Shown here piece by piece: positions 11,530 to 23,000 of a stretch of 64,000 nt of DNA. Every line of letters starts with the position of its first letter. The first letter of the stretch is position 1. The DNA is from Candidula unifasciata (lineage: Eukaryota; Mollusca; Gastropoda; Stylommatophora; Geomitridae), in NCBI GenBank assembly GCA_905116865.2, contig CAJHNH020006223.1:415004-479003 (forward strand), read 5' to 3'. The position numbers and the translations under genes were made by a program. The notes beneath the pieces were generated by a model that was not told the DNA's origin, ran no database searches, and was given only the letters and a program-made list of their open reading frames with translations.

Positions 11530-11990
11530 AATTAGAATTTTGAGAGCATGCATCTTCCCTGTGGCTACATACGGATGTGAGTCGTGGACTATCTCCCAGT
11601 TCTTAAGAAAGAGAATAGGGGCTTTTGAGCTGAGATGCTATAGAAAGATTCTCAGAATATCTTGGACAAAGAAGAGGAGAAATACTGATATCTTGAAAGA
11701 TCTGAACATCAAGGAATATTGGCTAATAAACAGCATCCTTTCTCGAAAGCTGAAATATTTTGGTCACATCAAATGCCACAACAGATTGGAAAAAGTAATA
11801 GGAGAAGGCATGGTATGGAAAAAATAATAACAGAAGGCATGTTACCAAGAAGGAGGGGCAGGAGCCGACCAGCACGAAGATGGGCACAGGATAAGAGTGA
11901 CTCCTTGAGTATGAAAGTACATGAGGCAGGAGAGCTGGTGAGAGACCGAGTGTCTTTCAGGCAGACTGTGATGTTCTGCAAATGACATGC
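11530..11990 (+). mobile_element. LINE ORF2 C-terminal fragment
   Basis: Two overlapping frames carry ATYGCESWTISQFLRKRIG, then KLKYFGHIK, then RRRGRSRPARRWAQDKSDSL. These are the usual C-terminal marks of LINE ORF2 (YGCESW, K-L-x-x-F-GH, R-x-R-GR-x-x-x-RW). A related end appears reversed at 50330-50480 (GRPTRRWAQDISDSLS). Confidence 0.8.
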
Positions 11991-12289
11991 TTGCTACATG
12001 ATGATGATGATGACTATTAGAAACTTTGTAGTGAGTTTCGGCACCTTTTGTTTAGACATTTTATGATGAGTCCTGAAAACAATTGTTCAAGGAAAAACCT
12101 GTCTAAATGTTTAAAGTTTACACATGTAGTGTAGTGTGCTTACACCTTAATATCATCCTCATCTTCTTTATATTAGTTGTGATTATTAAAAACATCTCAG
12201 TGTCATGCATTTACAAACATTGTTACTTTCTCTGATGTGTTTGTATGTGTGTTTCTGTGCTTGCCCTTTGCTAGAAGCATGCTTTCTGC

Positions 12290-12425
12290 TTCTTTTTCTT
12301 CTTCTGCATTCACCATTAAGGGCAGTTGGCACTTTTTGTTGCAGTTTACAGCTAAGCTGCGATATCTGCATCTTCCGTCCATCACATCTGATTTCAGGAA
12401 ACCCCTAATTAGTCTCCTTTTACAA
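12290..12425 (-). repeat. Family E tail
   Basis: Read on the - strand it gives GCAGATATCGCAGCTTAGCTG, CAACTGCCCTTAATGG and a GAAGAAGAAAAAGAAG tail, the same order as at 4730, 32370 and 62850. Positions 11990-12290 hold no gene. Confidence 0.7.
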
Positions 12426-12671
12426 CATGTGGGGAAGGGGGGGTCAGTGGGTCAATAATTGTTTCCCCCACCCAAAATGGGGCTCCAAAACCCACATGGG
12501 AAGAAGCCTGCTTGAACGTGTCAGGAGCTGCAGAGTTGCAGTAGAGTAAAGGAATTCTTCTTCTGAAGTAATGTGCAGAGACAGTAGTTCAGCGGGTGAT
12601 TTTCCTTCACGACATAAACTGGGGAGAAGAATGGATACCCAAACCACATGAATACAAACAGTACTTTGCGG

Positions 12672-12954
12672 CTTCCCCGTGTGGGTTCCGGGGCCCCATC
12701 GTGGGGAAAACAAGAATAGACCCTATGCCTACCCAAAAGCATGTCGTAAGAGTCGACTAATTGGGGAGCTTCCTTTGAAGTCGGAGTGCATCTGCCTGAG
12801 AGGCAAGGAACCAAGTCTACATTCAAGTGAATCAGATCTGTAAAACTGATGCACACGCAACACTCAGGTTCTGGAGCAGGATTGCAGTTCAGAAGCGGAC
12901 GAACAACCAGAACTTTCCACCAGAGTGTACAGCTGGTGAACGCGAAGAAGAAGA
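12672..12954 (+). mobile_element. Family A SINE-like element with 12-bp target-site duplication
   Basis: It is flanked by AGTACTTTGCGG at 12660-12671 and again at 12955-12966, which fixes both ends. It starts CTTCCCCGTGTGGGTTCC and ends CGCGAAGAAGAAG. Length is about 283 bp. No clear Pol III A/B boxes are seen, so it may be a LINE-derived or non-tRNA SINE. It is the reference copy for family A here. Confidence 0.93.
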
Positions 12955-13158
12955 AGTACTTTGCGGTGGTTATCACCCTGACAAGACAGTGCCATGATTT
13001 GGCGCCGCCAATAATAGTTGATGCAGAAGTGAAAGCATTGCTGGAGGAACACACATCACCAGAAGATGCTGTTGTATTTACAGATGGTTCTGTGATTCAT
13101 GAAAAGCGAAGTGCATGGGCTTTCACGGCAGGAATTAATGGGAAAGTCATTAAAGAAG

Positions 13159-13390
13159 GTCGGCTCTGTGGCTAAGTCGATGCGAACGCTTCGTAATACC
13201 GAGATGCCAGGTTCGATCCCAGCTGCAGGCAATGCGACTTGCGTTGGTTTCGACAGTGGTATCAAGAAAGCCGACCGTCCAGGAGCAATGGCAAACTACT
13301 GGATGTAAATTGCCTAGAGAAACCACACAACAGCCAGGGGCTGTTAGGGTTGGTTCTGCAACGTCCTGTAAAGGATACTCAACTAACTAA
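13159..13390 (+). mobile_element. Family B tRNA-derived SINE with 11-bp target-site duplication
   Basis: The head is tRNA-like: A-box TGGCTAAGTCGATG and B-box GGTTCGATCCC. The body has GTCCAGGAGCAATGGCAAAC and AACAGCCAGGGGCTGTT, and the tail AAAGGATACTCAACTAACTAA. Flanks are CATTAAAGAAG (13148-13158) and CATAAAAGAAG (13391-13401), one mismatch. It is not a real tRNA gene: no acceptor stem closes. Confidence 0.93.
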
Positions 13391-13934
13391 CATAAAAGAA
13401 GAGATTGGAGCCTGTGTTTCTATCACCAGCAACATGACTATGGAGGTCATGGCTGTGACAAAGGTCCTAGAATGGCTGAAAACTCAGAAGTTTACCAATT
13501 CATGCTTGCTCAGCGACTGAATGAGCATGCAACAGAATATCAAGGCAGGGTACATACGGAAACAGTGGCTCCATCAAGTGATGTATGGCGTCCATCTTCT
13601 AAATATAGGGCATCGGTAAGCCTCTTTGTTGCCCAAAGCTACGCCACGGGTTTAGATGGAAAAATAGGTTTGAATTGTGGAATAGGTTTGGACTGAAAAA
13701 CGGTATCTGAAAACAAAATGGACCAGACAAAGCTCTAATTTGCCCTGGAACGACCCTAGCACTAGTTGTAACCTAGTATATTTATTACCTAGTAACTCTG
13801 CCGGCTTATAACTTCGCGTTAACATCTTCATGGGATGCATCATCACCATTAAGTGTAATCATATCTGTACAGTTACGCCGACACAGAAAAAACGTTGTGG
13901 AAAAAAGGGAGGGGGGAGCAGCGCTCTAGGTAGG

Positions 13935-14060
13935 TAGTTGTACCCCACCAGGACATCATACAAGCGATAAACACTCGGTGACACAAAGTGCCACCATGCG
14001 GATGAGGATCACCCGTGGATCGGTCCCAGAAACTCTTGGACATGGGGGTGTAACTTTGAG
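13935..14060 (+). repeat. Hairpin-ended dispersed repeat, copy 2 (fragment)
   Basis: It has ACCCCACCAGGACATCATAC, GATAAACACTCGGTGACAC and AAAGTGCCACCATGCGGATG, as at 40445 and 54715. The hairpin end is missing. Confidence 0.75.
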
Positions 14061-15589
14061 TTGCCAGTCATGAACATTTCCCTAAGGGCACCAGATGTTT
14101 GGTTAGTCAACACAGAAGAGGCGTGCATAACAGTTTTAGTCTTTACGCTTGCTGATCACCCCTCTGCAATAGCACGCCATCTTCTAAAATCTGGACAAGT
14201 GGTGACTACGGACAACTCATTTCAAATCCTTTATACGTCAACCATCGGCAGAACGCTAAGATTTCTCGAAGCTTTCGCGATTCGTCACCTGCGCCCGGAA
14301 CTCTGTATTCAGAAAGAGGTGGTTCTGTCTTTACCACTGCCCGGGTAAAAACAGGCTGTCATGTTTGATCGTTGTTGAAATTGTACTTCAGTTATAAAGG
14401 ATTCACTTATGTGCTTCATTTATCTAATTGTTACTGTAGTATGCACTTGACGAGATACAGCGAAATATGCCAGGCAATAAATTGTGCAATCTATTGTTTG
14501 TGTCTTCCTTGTTCAAGCTTGCTGATTTATTGATAAGGAGATGATACGAACATACTTGGATCTGGTCCTATCATGAGAGCCTTCATTTAGCAGCATTGAA
14601 GGTCGGCCTATAAATTCCAAGACCTACTAACCCATTTTCTTTTGAAGACTATTCGTAATGCACCCAAGTAATCATCTTGTCGGGTTATCCACGGACCCTG
14701 CATTTTTTCTTGCTTTCACATTTGGCCATCAAATTCATCTATACTATCCATACTTGTTATTTAGAAAGTCGATCTAAGTCTTATGTGAAGATCGTACATT
14801 TAAAAAAAATGTCATTTCTTGGATACAGAAGTCAAGAAAAGAATGGGTAAAAAAAAAAAGAGAGGGTTGACAACGGAAATGAAACACGAGACAAGTGAAA
14901 TAATCAAGGCACATTAACTTACAAATACAACAATCTATAAAAACCATACTGGGGGACAAAAAAGGGGTGGGGTATGTAACTTGAAGGTTAGCGAGCAAGA
15001 AGTAGACAGTGATATAAGTGAGAGGGTCAGATCAAGTGATGGAAGAACACCAGTCTGTACAGCCAGGACGCAAGACAGCGCGTTGGGCGTCAGTGCAGCC
15101 CGGCTTCATTATGGAGAGGGCACCTGATTGATTTATCTTCTGCTTCTTTAACTTTGCGAACTCTAGGGTATCAAACTGCAGGTATCACCCACCTCCAATC
15201 ATTTCTATGACTAGCCTTTTCCTTCCAGTTGCTGGCTCCAAATGTGTTCCAACGTGCTTCCAAATGTGCTCCAACGTGTTCTTGGCCTGTTTCGTAGTCT
15301 ACTCTCACTCAACTTCTATTTATTGATCATCATTATTGTGTGCCGTATAAGATACGCGTAGGCTATTAAGTTTTTGATACGATTACCATAATCACGGATC
15401 GGTTCAGTGTTCTTGTTCAACACCATCCACATGGCCAAGCCATCCGAATATTTACTCTTTGCCTTTCTGTTCTTGTCCGTCAACCTTGCCAGTAGTTACC
15501 TAAGTTCTCGAGTTCCTTCTTTCTCATAGCATGCTCGACAAACACCGACTGTAACGAATAATTTATGATAGTTGTTTCCCCGTGTAGGT
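14061..15589. other. No recognised gene
   Basis: A 95-codon frame at 14061-14348 has no motif I know and no splice context. The rest is mixed, with A-rich and G-rich tracts. Nothing supported. Confidence 0.5.
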
Positions 15590-16145
15590 TCCTGGGCCCT
15601 GTGTGTTCTGTGGGGGGGGGGGGGGGTGTATCCACTTGCCTTGATAAGAATGTCGTACAAGACGACTAATAAAAGATTCGCTGAAATCAAGTGGTTTGGG
15701 CCAAAAGACACAGGTATCGCAGTCTAGCTATAAACCTCAACACATTGTGCCAACCGCCCTTTGAAGAGTGAATAAAGTATAATGTTTATGTTTATTCGAC
15801 GGATCAACATCATGGCAGATGGGTGTCACCCACAAGTGCTCCGTTCTACTTCAAACTCAAGCTTAAGTCTGAAGATTATCAGCGCCGTGCACAAACTACG
15901 TTGCACCGGAGAGGATCCTGAACTACTTCGGGTAGATTTGTAACTCCAAATTTTGCACAGGAAGCGCCGTTAGGCTACACTTTTCAATTTCCGACTGCCA
16001 ATGGATTTTTACCGGCCCAACAATATACACGAGCTTCCGATCTTACTACCCAGAGACGTGAAAAATCCCAGACTTCACTAGGGCTTGAACCCGGGACTTC
16101 CATCACTCGAGGCAGACACCATACCTCAAGACCACTCAGCCCCGG
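15590..16145 (-). repeat. Family A-head piece plus family C tRNA-derived SINE
   Basis: From the right, on the - strand: a tRNA-like head (TGGTCTTGAGGTATGGTGTC as A-box region, GGGTTCAAGCCCTAG as B-box) at 16145-16070, then a body ending in the ATCCGTCGAATAAACATAAA end at about 15790. It continues into a tail piece (GACACAGGTATCGCAGTCTA) and a family A head whose GGGG has grown to 15 G (15612-15626). The same composite lies on the + strand at 22936-23425, so it moved or was copied as one block. Confidence 0.8.
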
Positions 16146-16539
16146 GTGAATAAAGAAGAAGACTTTTGTACAGACATGGCTTTGCTTTGCAAAATACTCA
16201 CAGTAGGTTGCAATTTCTTTATGTGAGAGCCATGCCCATACTGCGTGGATTGTCTTAGCCATTGTGCCTATAGAGACATCCTCTGCCTAGACAGTTAAAG
16301 TGATGACTAGTGCTGAAAACTTCCTAGCTGCTTCACACATTTATCCATCACCAGCCTGCCATGACTTCATGCAACCCTGATCAGGGAGCTAAGCGGGTAC
16401 TCCACCCTTGCTCATGAGGTATTCTGCAGAATAGCAGAGGGAAGGAGGCGCCTTACATCTCGTGTTAGTATGGTTGACCTTACCCCGATACTCCATGAGA
16501 ATACCTTGAATAGATTTAAAAAAAAAAAAAAAAGAGTAA

Positions 16540-16850
16540 TAAGGATATCTTGAAAGAAACTGACTCGCTAAGATAAATGATTTCCCACATCAGAAATAGC
16601 CTATCTAAATTCTTTCGTTATATCATGAGAAGGCGAAATCTGGAGTGCATCGTGAAAGTAGACAGCTTGAAAGTAGAAGAGGCAGAGGGAGACCGAGAGA
16701 ACAGATGCTGGACAGTTTGACATCACGGCATGGAAGATCATCTGTGTCAGAAGTGATCTTAAGTACACCAGACATAAGGTTGTGGATAGACATGTACCAA
16801 CGCTACTCGGCATGGACTTTAATAAGACGAAAGAAGAAGAAGAAAGTCGT
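16540..16850 (+). mobile_element. LINE 3' end fragment just upstream of FAM136A
   Basis: It reads RGRGRPREQMLDSLTSRHG near 16680-16735, the R-G-R-P tail of LINE ORF2, and stops in an AGACGAAAGAAGAAGAAGAA run at about 16827-16847. The FAM136A start codon is only about 70 bp further on. Positions 16146-16540 hold no gene; 16516-16532 is an A run. Confidence 0.75.
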
Positions 16851-16918
16851 CGTAATAAATAAGTTGTGCACTTTCAGTTGCCCGCTGGCTTCGCTGCGGT
16901 TCTGTACTGTTGCCAAAC

Positions 16919-17002
16919 ATGGAGGGAGCGCAGATGCGCGTCAGAGAAGCGATTTCTACAATGGTTAACACTTTAGACATGGAATGTCTAAGAAAGATGC
17001 AG
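16919..17002 (+). CDS. FAM136A: FAM136A exon 1 (28 codons)
   Basis: Start ATG at 16919. Exon end at CAG 17000-17002 is set by the match of KMQ to the family and by exon 2 starting with FDMYHCNAKCC, which keeps the family spacing. The donor is GC at 17003-17004. Confidence 0.88.
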
Positions 17003-20000
17003 GCATGCACTTTACTTTAAGTTCCTGTTGGTTGTAGGTCCAATTTACTGTCATGTTATTTCACTTTAGCACACTGTTTAAGTAGTTTGAAGAATGCAAA
17101 CGGTAAATGAACTGTCCAGCTTGTCCGTTATGCCTGGAAGGTCAGAGGTCATACACGTTGTAATGTTTTCGTTTAATAAAGGGACAATTAGATGCCTTTT
17201 GCACAGTGAAGATTGGCTGCAATCTGTTCACGGACTCCCTGAAACCTACCCAATTAGTCACTTATAACCCGTGCCCATCGTCATGCTGGTTAGCCCCTGT
17301 CCCTCCTTCCTGGTACCATGCCTTGTGCCATTATTTTTTCCAGTCCGCCTTGGCACTTGGTATGAGAGCAAAATATTTCAGCATCAGAGACAAGATGCTG
17401 TTTATTAGCCAATCTTCCTTGATGTTCAGATTTTGTAGAATGTCATTATTTCTTTTCTTTGCCCTTGGTATTCTGAAAATCTGTCTATACCATTTCAGCT
17501 CAAAAACCCCTATGTTCTTTCATTATGTATGTACATACATATATGATCCACTTTTATTCTTTTGATAACTTAATTTCTTTGTTAGCTTCTGTGTAGTTTT
17601 TACAAGCTATGAATGTAAGTGTTCTAGGTCTACTGTCATTCAAATGTGCCATTCCCCCATAACTTGTGATTTTAGGTGTTACCGCTATTGTGTTTTCCCA
17701 AGGACTTTCCACACAACATATCCCATATTTTACCCTTATTAGAGACAGTTGGGTATTTATTCTCATTACCAATAGGTCAGGAGGATGTAAGAATAGCAAG
17801 TTCTGTACTAGGATTACAACCCAATAACTTCACAGATTGTACTGGACACTGAGCTCTCACAGGTTAAACAGTGATGAGCAGGACCTGACAATTCCTTGGG
17901 GGAGCCCAGTAACAGAGCACCATGTATTGGCTCTGCATTTTCCCATGTGAGTTCCAGGGCCCTATGGTTGGGAAAACAAGAATAGACCCACTGCCTACTC
18001 AAAAGCATGTCGTAAGAGTCAACAAATTAGGAGCTTCCTTCGAAGTCGGAGTGCATCTGCCTGAGAGGCAAGGAAGCAGCAGTCTGCATACAAATGAGTC
18101 ATATCTGAAAACGGATGCACACGCAACACCCAGGTTCTGGAACTTGACTGCAGTCAGGAAGTGGATGAACAACCAGAACTTTCCACCAGAGTTTACAGCT
18201 GGTGAACGCGAAGAAGAAAAAGGCTCTGCAATTATGGAAGCCGCCTTGGATGGTTGGGAATGCTCATGTTCTGTCCCTGCCTTCTCTTAGGGGGTGACCA
18301 GCTTTACTTGGCTTTTCTGGACTGGCCTGATGTGGTGCACTAACTGTGACCTGAGAAACAAAAATGACCACACAAAAAGATTGCAGTCTTCTAAAGGCGC
18401 AAATATCACAGTTATGCTGTAAACAGGCACCACACAGTTACAACTTCAGATGAACACAGAAGAAGAAGACGAAGAAGAAGAAACTGTGCTTGCTAGGTAT
18501 GGTAAAGGTGAGAATATCAACTTCATTGCACTGTGTTTTATCTCATATGGCTCAGTCTTTCTCCGCAGAACAGCTAGCTGCCTGCCGAAAGCATCACACA
18601 ATGCATGACCTCTGTAGCTCCGGCGATGATTTCCGTAAAAATTGCACTCATGAACAGAACAAGCTTATGGAAATGTCCTGATTGCTGTGATATCGATTCT
18701 TAATTCAACATTCAAGGTTACAAGGAATCGAAACTTACTTCACTGTTATGATTTTTTGCCCTGCTAGTTTGATATGTACCACTGCAACGCCAAGTGTTGT
18801 GAGAACAGCAATGCAAGCTTAGAAGATGTGCAGAAATGCATTGATGAATGCTCCAAGGATGTCATCAGAGCTCAAACCTACCTCCAGAATGAAATTGAGA
18901 TATTTCAAGTAAGATGCACTTCAACAGTCAAACTTGTTCAATTCTTTTAAAGCCTTTCAGTTCTAGGAAGTTTATATATGAACTAATCATCTGTCAGCAA
19001 GTCCTTTACACTTCATGGCACGCCTGAATGTCTGTCTTTCTGTAGCTGGTTCTCAAGCCCTTATGTGCTTTTTAAGCCTTTGCATCTTCAATATCCTGTA
19101 TCTGCTTTCGCTGAGGTCAGCCTCTGCCTTATTTACATCAAACTGCACCCTGCAGTAACTGATGTGAACAAACAACTCGATAGTGAGTGTGACTAGCAAG
19201 ACCAGCCCGCATTGAGAAAAGTCCTCCATAATTATAGCAAGGAATTTCTGGACTGTTTTTGTCAACATTTGTGTTTAGTGTGTTTCTTCTCAGACACTCA
19301 GCTCTCTTCCTTTCTTCTGTCATTCTGATTCCCTTCTTGATGTGCCCCTTCCACACAACATGGTTCGTGGCATTTTGTTCAGAGTCCATTTCAGTACCTG
19401 TATCCTTCATGTCCTGCTTGCACACATCTTTATATCATAGCAGTGGTCAGCCTTTTGTTTCCTTCATGTCCTGCTTGCACACATCTTTATATCATAGCAG
19501 ATGTCATCCTTTTGTTTCCTTCATGTCCTGCTTGCACACATCTTTATATCATAGCAGTGGTCAGCCTTTTGTTTCCTTCATGTCCTGCTTGCACACATCT
19601 TTATATCATAGCAGATGTCATCCTTTTGTTTCCTTCATGTCCTGCTTGCACACATCTTTATATCATAGCAGTGGTCAGCCTTTTGTTTCCTTCATGTCCT
19701 GCTTGCACACATCTTTATATCATAGCAGATGTCATCCTTTTGTTTCCTTCATGTCCTGCTTGCACACATCTTTATATCATAGCAGATGTCATCCTTTTGT
19801 TTCCTTCATGTCCTGCTTGCACACATCTTTATATCGTAGCAGATGTCATCCTTTTGTTTCCTTCATGCCCTGCTTGCACACATCTTTATATCATAGCAGA
19901 TGTCATCCTTTTGTTTCCTTCATGCCCTGCTTGCACACATCTTTATATCATAGCAGATGTCATCCTTTTGTTTCCTTCATGCCCTGCTTGCACACATCTT

Positions 20001-23000
20001 TATATCGTAGCAGATGTCATCCTTTTGTTTCCTTCATGTCCTGCTTGCACACATCTTTATATCATAGCAGATGTCATCCTTTTGTTTCCTTCATGTCCTG
20101 CTTGCACACATCTTTATATCATAGCAGATGTCATCCTTTTGTTTCCTTCATGCCCTGCTTGCACACATCTTTATATCATAGCAGATGTCATCCTTTTGTT
20201 TCCTTCATGTCCTGCTTGCACACATCTTTATATCGTAGCAGATGTCATCCTTTTGTTTCCTTCATGTCCTGCTTGCACACATCTTTATATCATAGCAGAT
20301 GTCATCCTTTTGTTTCCTTCATGTCCTGCTTGCACACATCTTTATATCATAGCAGATGTCATCCTTTTGTTTCCTTCATGCCCTGCTTGCACACATCTTT
20401 TTATCATAGAAGATGTCATCCTTTTGTTTCCTTCATGCCCTGCTTGCACACATCTTTATATCATAGCAGATGTCATCCTTTTGTTTCCTTCATGTCCTGC
20501 TTGCACACATCTTTATATCATAGCAGATGTCATCCTTTTGTATCCTTCATGTCCTGCTTGCACACATCTTTATATCATAGCAGATGTCATCCTTTTGTTT
20601 CCTTCATGCCCTGCTTGCACACTTCTTTATATCGTAGCAGATGTCATCCTTTTGTTTCCTTCATGTCCTGCTTGCACACATCTTTATATCATAGCAGATG
20701 TCATCCTTTTGTTTCCTTCATGTCCTGCTTGCGCACATCTTTATATCATAGCAGATGTCATCCTTTTGTTTCCTTCATGTCCTGCTTGCGCACATCTTTA
20801 TATCATAGCAGATGTCATCCTTTTGTTTCCTTCATGCCCTGCTTGCACACATCTTTATATCATAGCAGATGTCATCCTTTTGTTTCCTTCATGCCCTGCT
20901 TGCACACATCTTTATATCATAGCAGATGTCATCCTTTTGTTTCCTTCATGTCCTGCTTGCACAGATCTTTATATCGTAGCAGATGTCATCCTTTTGTTTC
21001 CTTCATGTCCTGCTTGCACACATCTTTATATCATAGCAGATGTCATCCTTTTGTTTCCTTCATGTCCTGCTTGCACACATCTTTATATCATAGCAGATGT
21101 CATCCTTTTGTTTCCTTCATGCCCTGCTTGCACACTTCTTTATATCATAGCAGATGTCATCCTTTTGTTTCCTTCATGTCCTGCTTGCACACATCTTTAT
21201 ATCATAGCAGATGTCATCCTTTTGTTTCCTTCATGTCCTGCTTGCACACATCTTTATATCATAGCAGATGTCATCCTTTTGTTTCCTTCATGCCCTGCTT
21301 GCACACATCTTTATATCATAGCAGATGTCATCCTTTTGTTTCCTTCATGCCCTGCTTGCACACATCTTTATATCATAGCAGATGTCATCCTTTTGTTTCC
21401 TTCATGTCCTGCTTGCACACATCTTTATATCGTAGCAGATGTCATCCTTTTGTTTCCTTCATGTCCTGCTTGCACACATCTTTATATCGTAGCAGAGGTC
21501 ATCCTTTTGTATCCTTCATGTCCTGCTTGCACACATCTTTATATCGTAGCAGAGGTCAGCCTTGACATTCTACCCATCTTCAATTCACCATAAAGGATGT
21601 CCATAGGGACTCTGCCATTTTCCAATCTCCAGGGGTGATCCAACTACCCGGGCCTTCGTAGACAGCATTTAAAAAAACAAACTGTTGTAATATCTGCTTT
21701 TTCCACTACCTCAGCGTTTGTGATCTTGTTTTGCCACTTAATGCCAAATGCTCATCTTAAGCATCGCACATGAAAGCTAATTAGCTGTTTCATCTGGTGT
21801 GAATTAGAATTAGTTGACCAAGTTTCACTCTCGTAGAGCAGAAGGCTGAGAAAACAAGCCTGACACACAAGAATTTTTGTTTTAATCATGAGCTTTCTGT
21901 TCTCTCAAACTCTTTTTGTTAACCTACTCATTGTTGTTGCTGCCTTACCTATCATGTGGATTTTTTGGTCTAGTGAAAACAGGACCTCTAATGGAAGCTT
22001 AAAAAAGTAGCATTGTAGCCTACCAGGGCTATCATGAAAGGTGTCTAAAGAGCATTTGTGTGAGACTGTCTCGTCCTCTAAATTAAACATTTTAAGTTAA
22101 AACATTCAACTTATCAAGAACAGTCATGACATTTCAAAGTGTGTGGCAAAAGTTGCCTGAGGATCTCACCCTCCTGGAAAGGTAGAAAGCAGAAGAAGTA
22201 GGAAACAACTATGAATATAAATTATTTAAATGTGATACAGGATAAACTAACTTGACTTTATGTAAGGAGCAAGAATAAGAGAACATGAGATTCTGCTTTT
22301 TTGTGGGGTAAGGGGGGGGGGGGGGGGGTGGTAAGTTCAACATAATATGTCACTGTGATATAGTTAAAACTATTTTGAATTTTGAAATAATTTACACTAT
22401 TCCAATATTTATTATAAAACAGATAACAATATAATTATAGAATATCTTTGCACTGGAACCTTCAAGGTCACAAGAATAAAAATAAATATCTTTACTGCCT
22501 GTATATACCACTTTCAGGGTGATGTAGGGCAGGGCAGTCGTGCGTTTTAAGAAAATAAGGTCGGGCTAGTGCAGTTGCCATGAACTGTGCAATAGTTTTA
22601 TATTTGCCCCCAACTGAAAAGCATCTCCATCCCTTACCAGGGATCGAACCCAGGTCTCCCACATGAGAGCCCAGCATGCTAACTACTTGGCCAACTACTC
22701 TTGCTAAGGAATAAAGGCAGACCGTGGAGTTAGAGAAGTAAAAAGAGAACCATTTTCCGCACATTTAGGCTTATTGGGAATATAGGGCTAGACTATATTT
22801 TATAGTGTAGTCAGCACTCGGTTGGTGATGTTGTCAACATCATGCCAGAGAGAGCGAAGTGGAAAAAAAAAGTTAATGGGGGTGAGCTGCATGTGACAGC
22901 AAATAATAATACGACACGGTGTAGGTCGTTTGAAGGCCCTATGCTGAGTGGTCTTGAGGTATGGTGTCCGCCTCGAGTGATGGAAGTCCCGGGTTCAAGC

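Larger units (their letters stand above)
12560..13700 (+). mobile_element. RNase H-bearing LINE fragment with two SINEs nested in it
   Basis: Outside the two insertions the coding frame runs INWGEEWIPKPHEY, then VDAEVKALLEEH, VVFTDGSVIHEKRSAWAF (the RNase H TDGS motif) and EIGACVSITSNMTMEVMAV. The frame is cut at 12672-12954 by a family A element and at 13159-13390 by a family B element. Each is flanked by a duplication of its target. A related RNase H piece lies at 41170-41712 on the - strand. The host LINE piece was therefore here before both SINEs. Confidence 0.85.

Noticed and set aside
13159..13235. tRNA gene
   Set aside because: It has A- and B-boxes but no closing acceptor stem and is followed by a SINE body with target duplication. 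The same holds for the heads at 22936, 32855 and 63487.
16370..16480. 5S rRNA-like segment (GGGAGCTAAGCGGG)
   Set aside because: Only one short string resembles 5S rRNA; the rest does not fit, so it is most likely chance.
19259..21593. ORFs of 768 and 716 codons with perfect peptide repeats
   Set aside because: They are open only because the 57-bp unit is a multiple of three with no stop in those frames. The real coding history is on the other strand, in a LINE.
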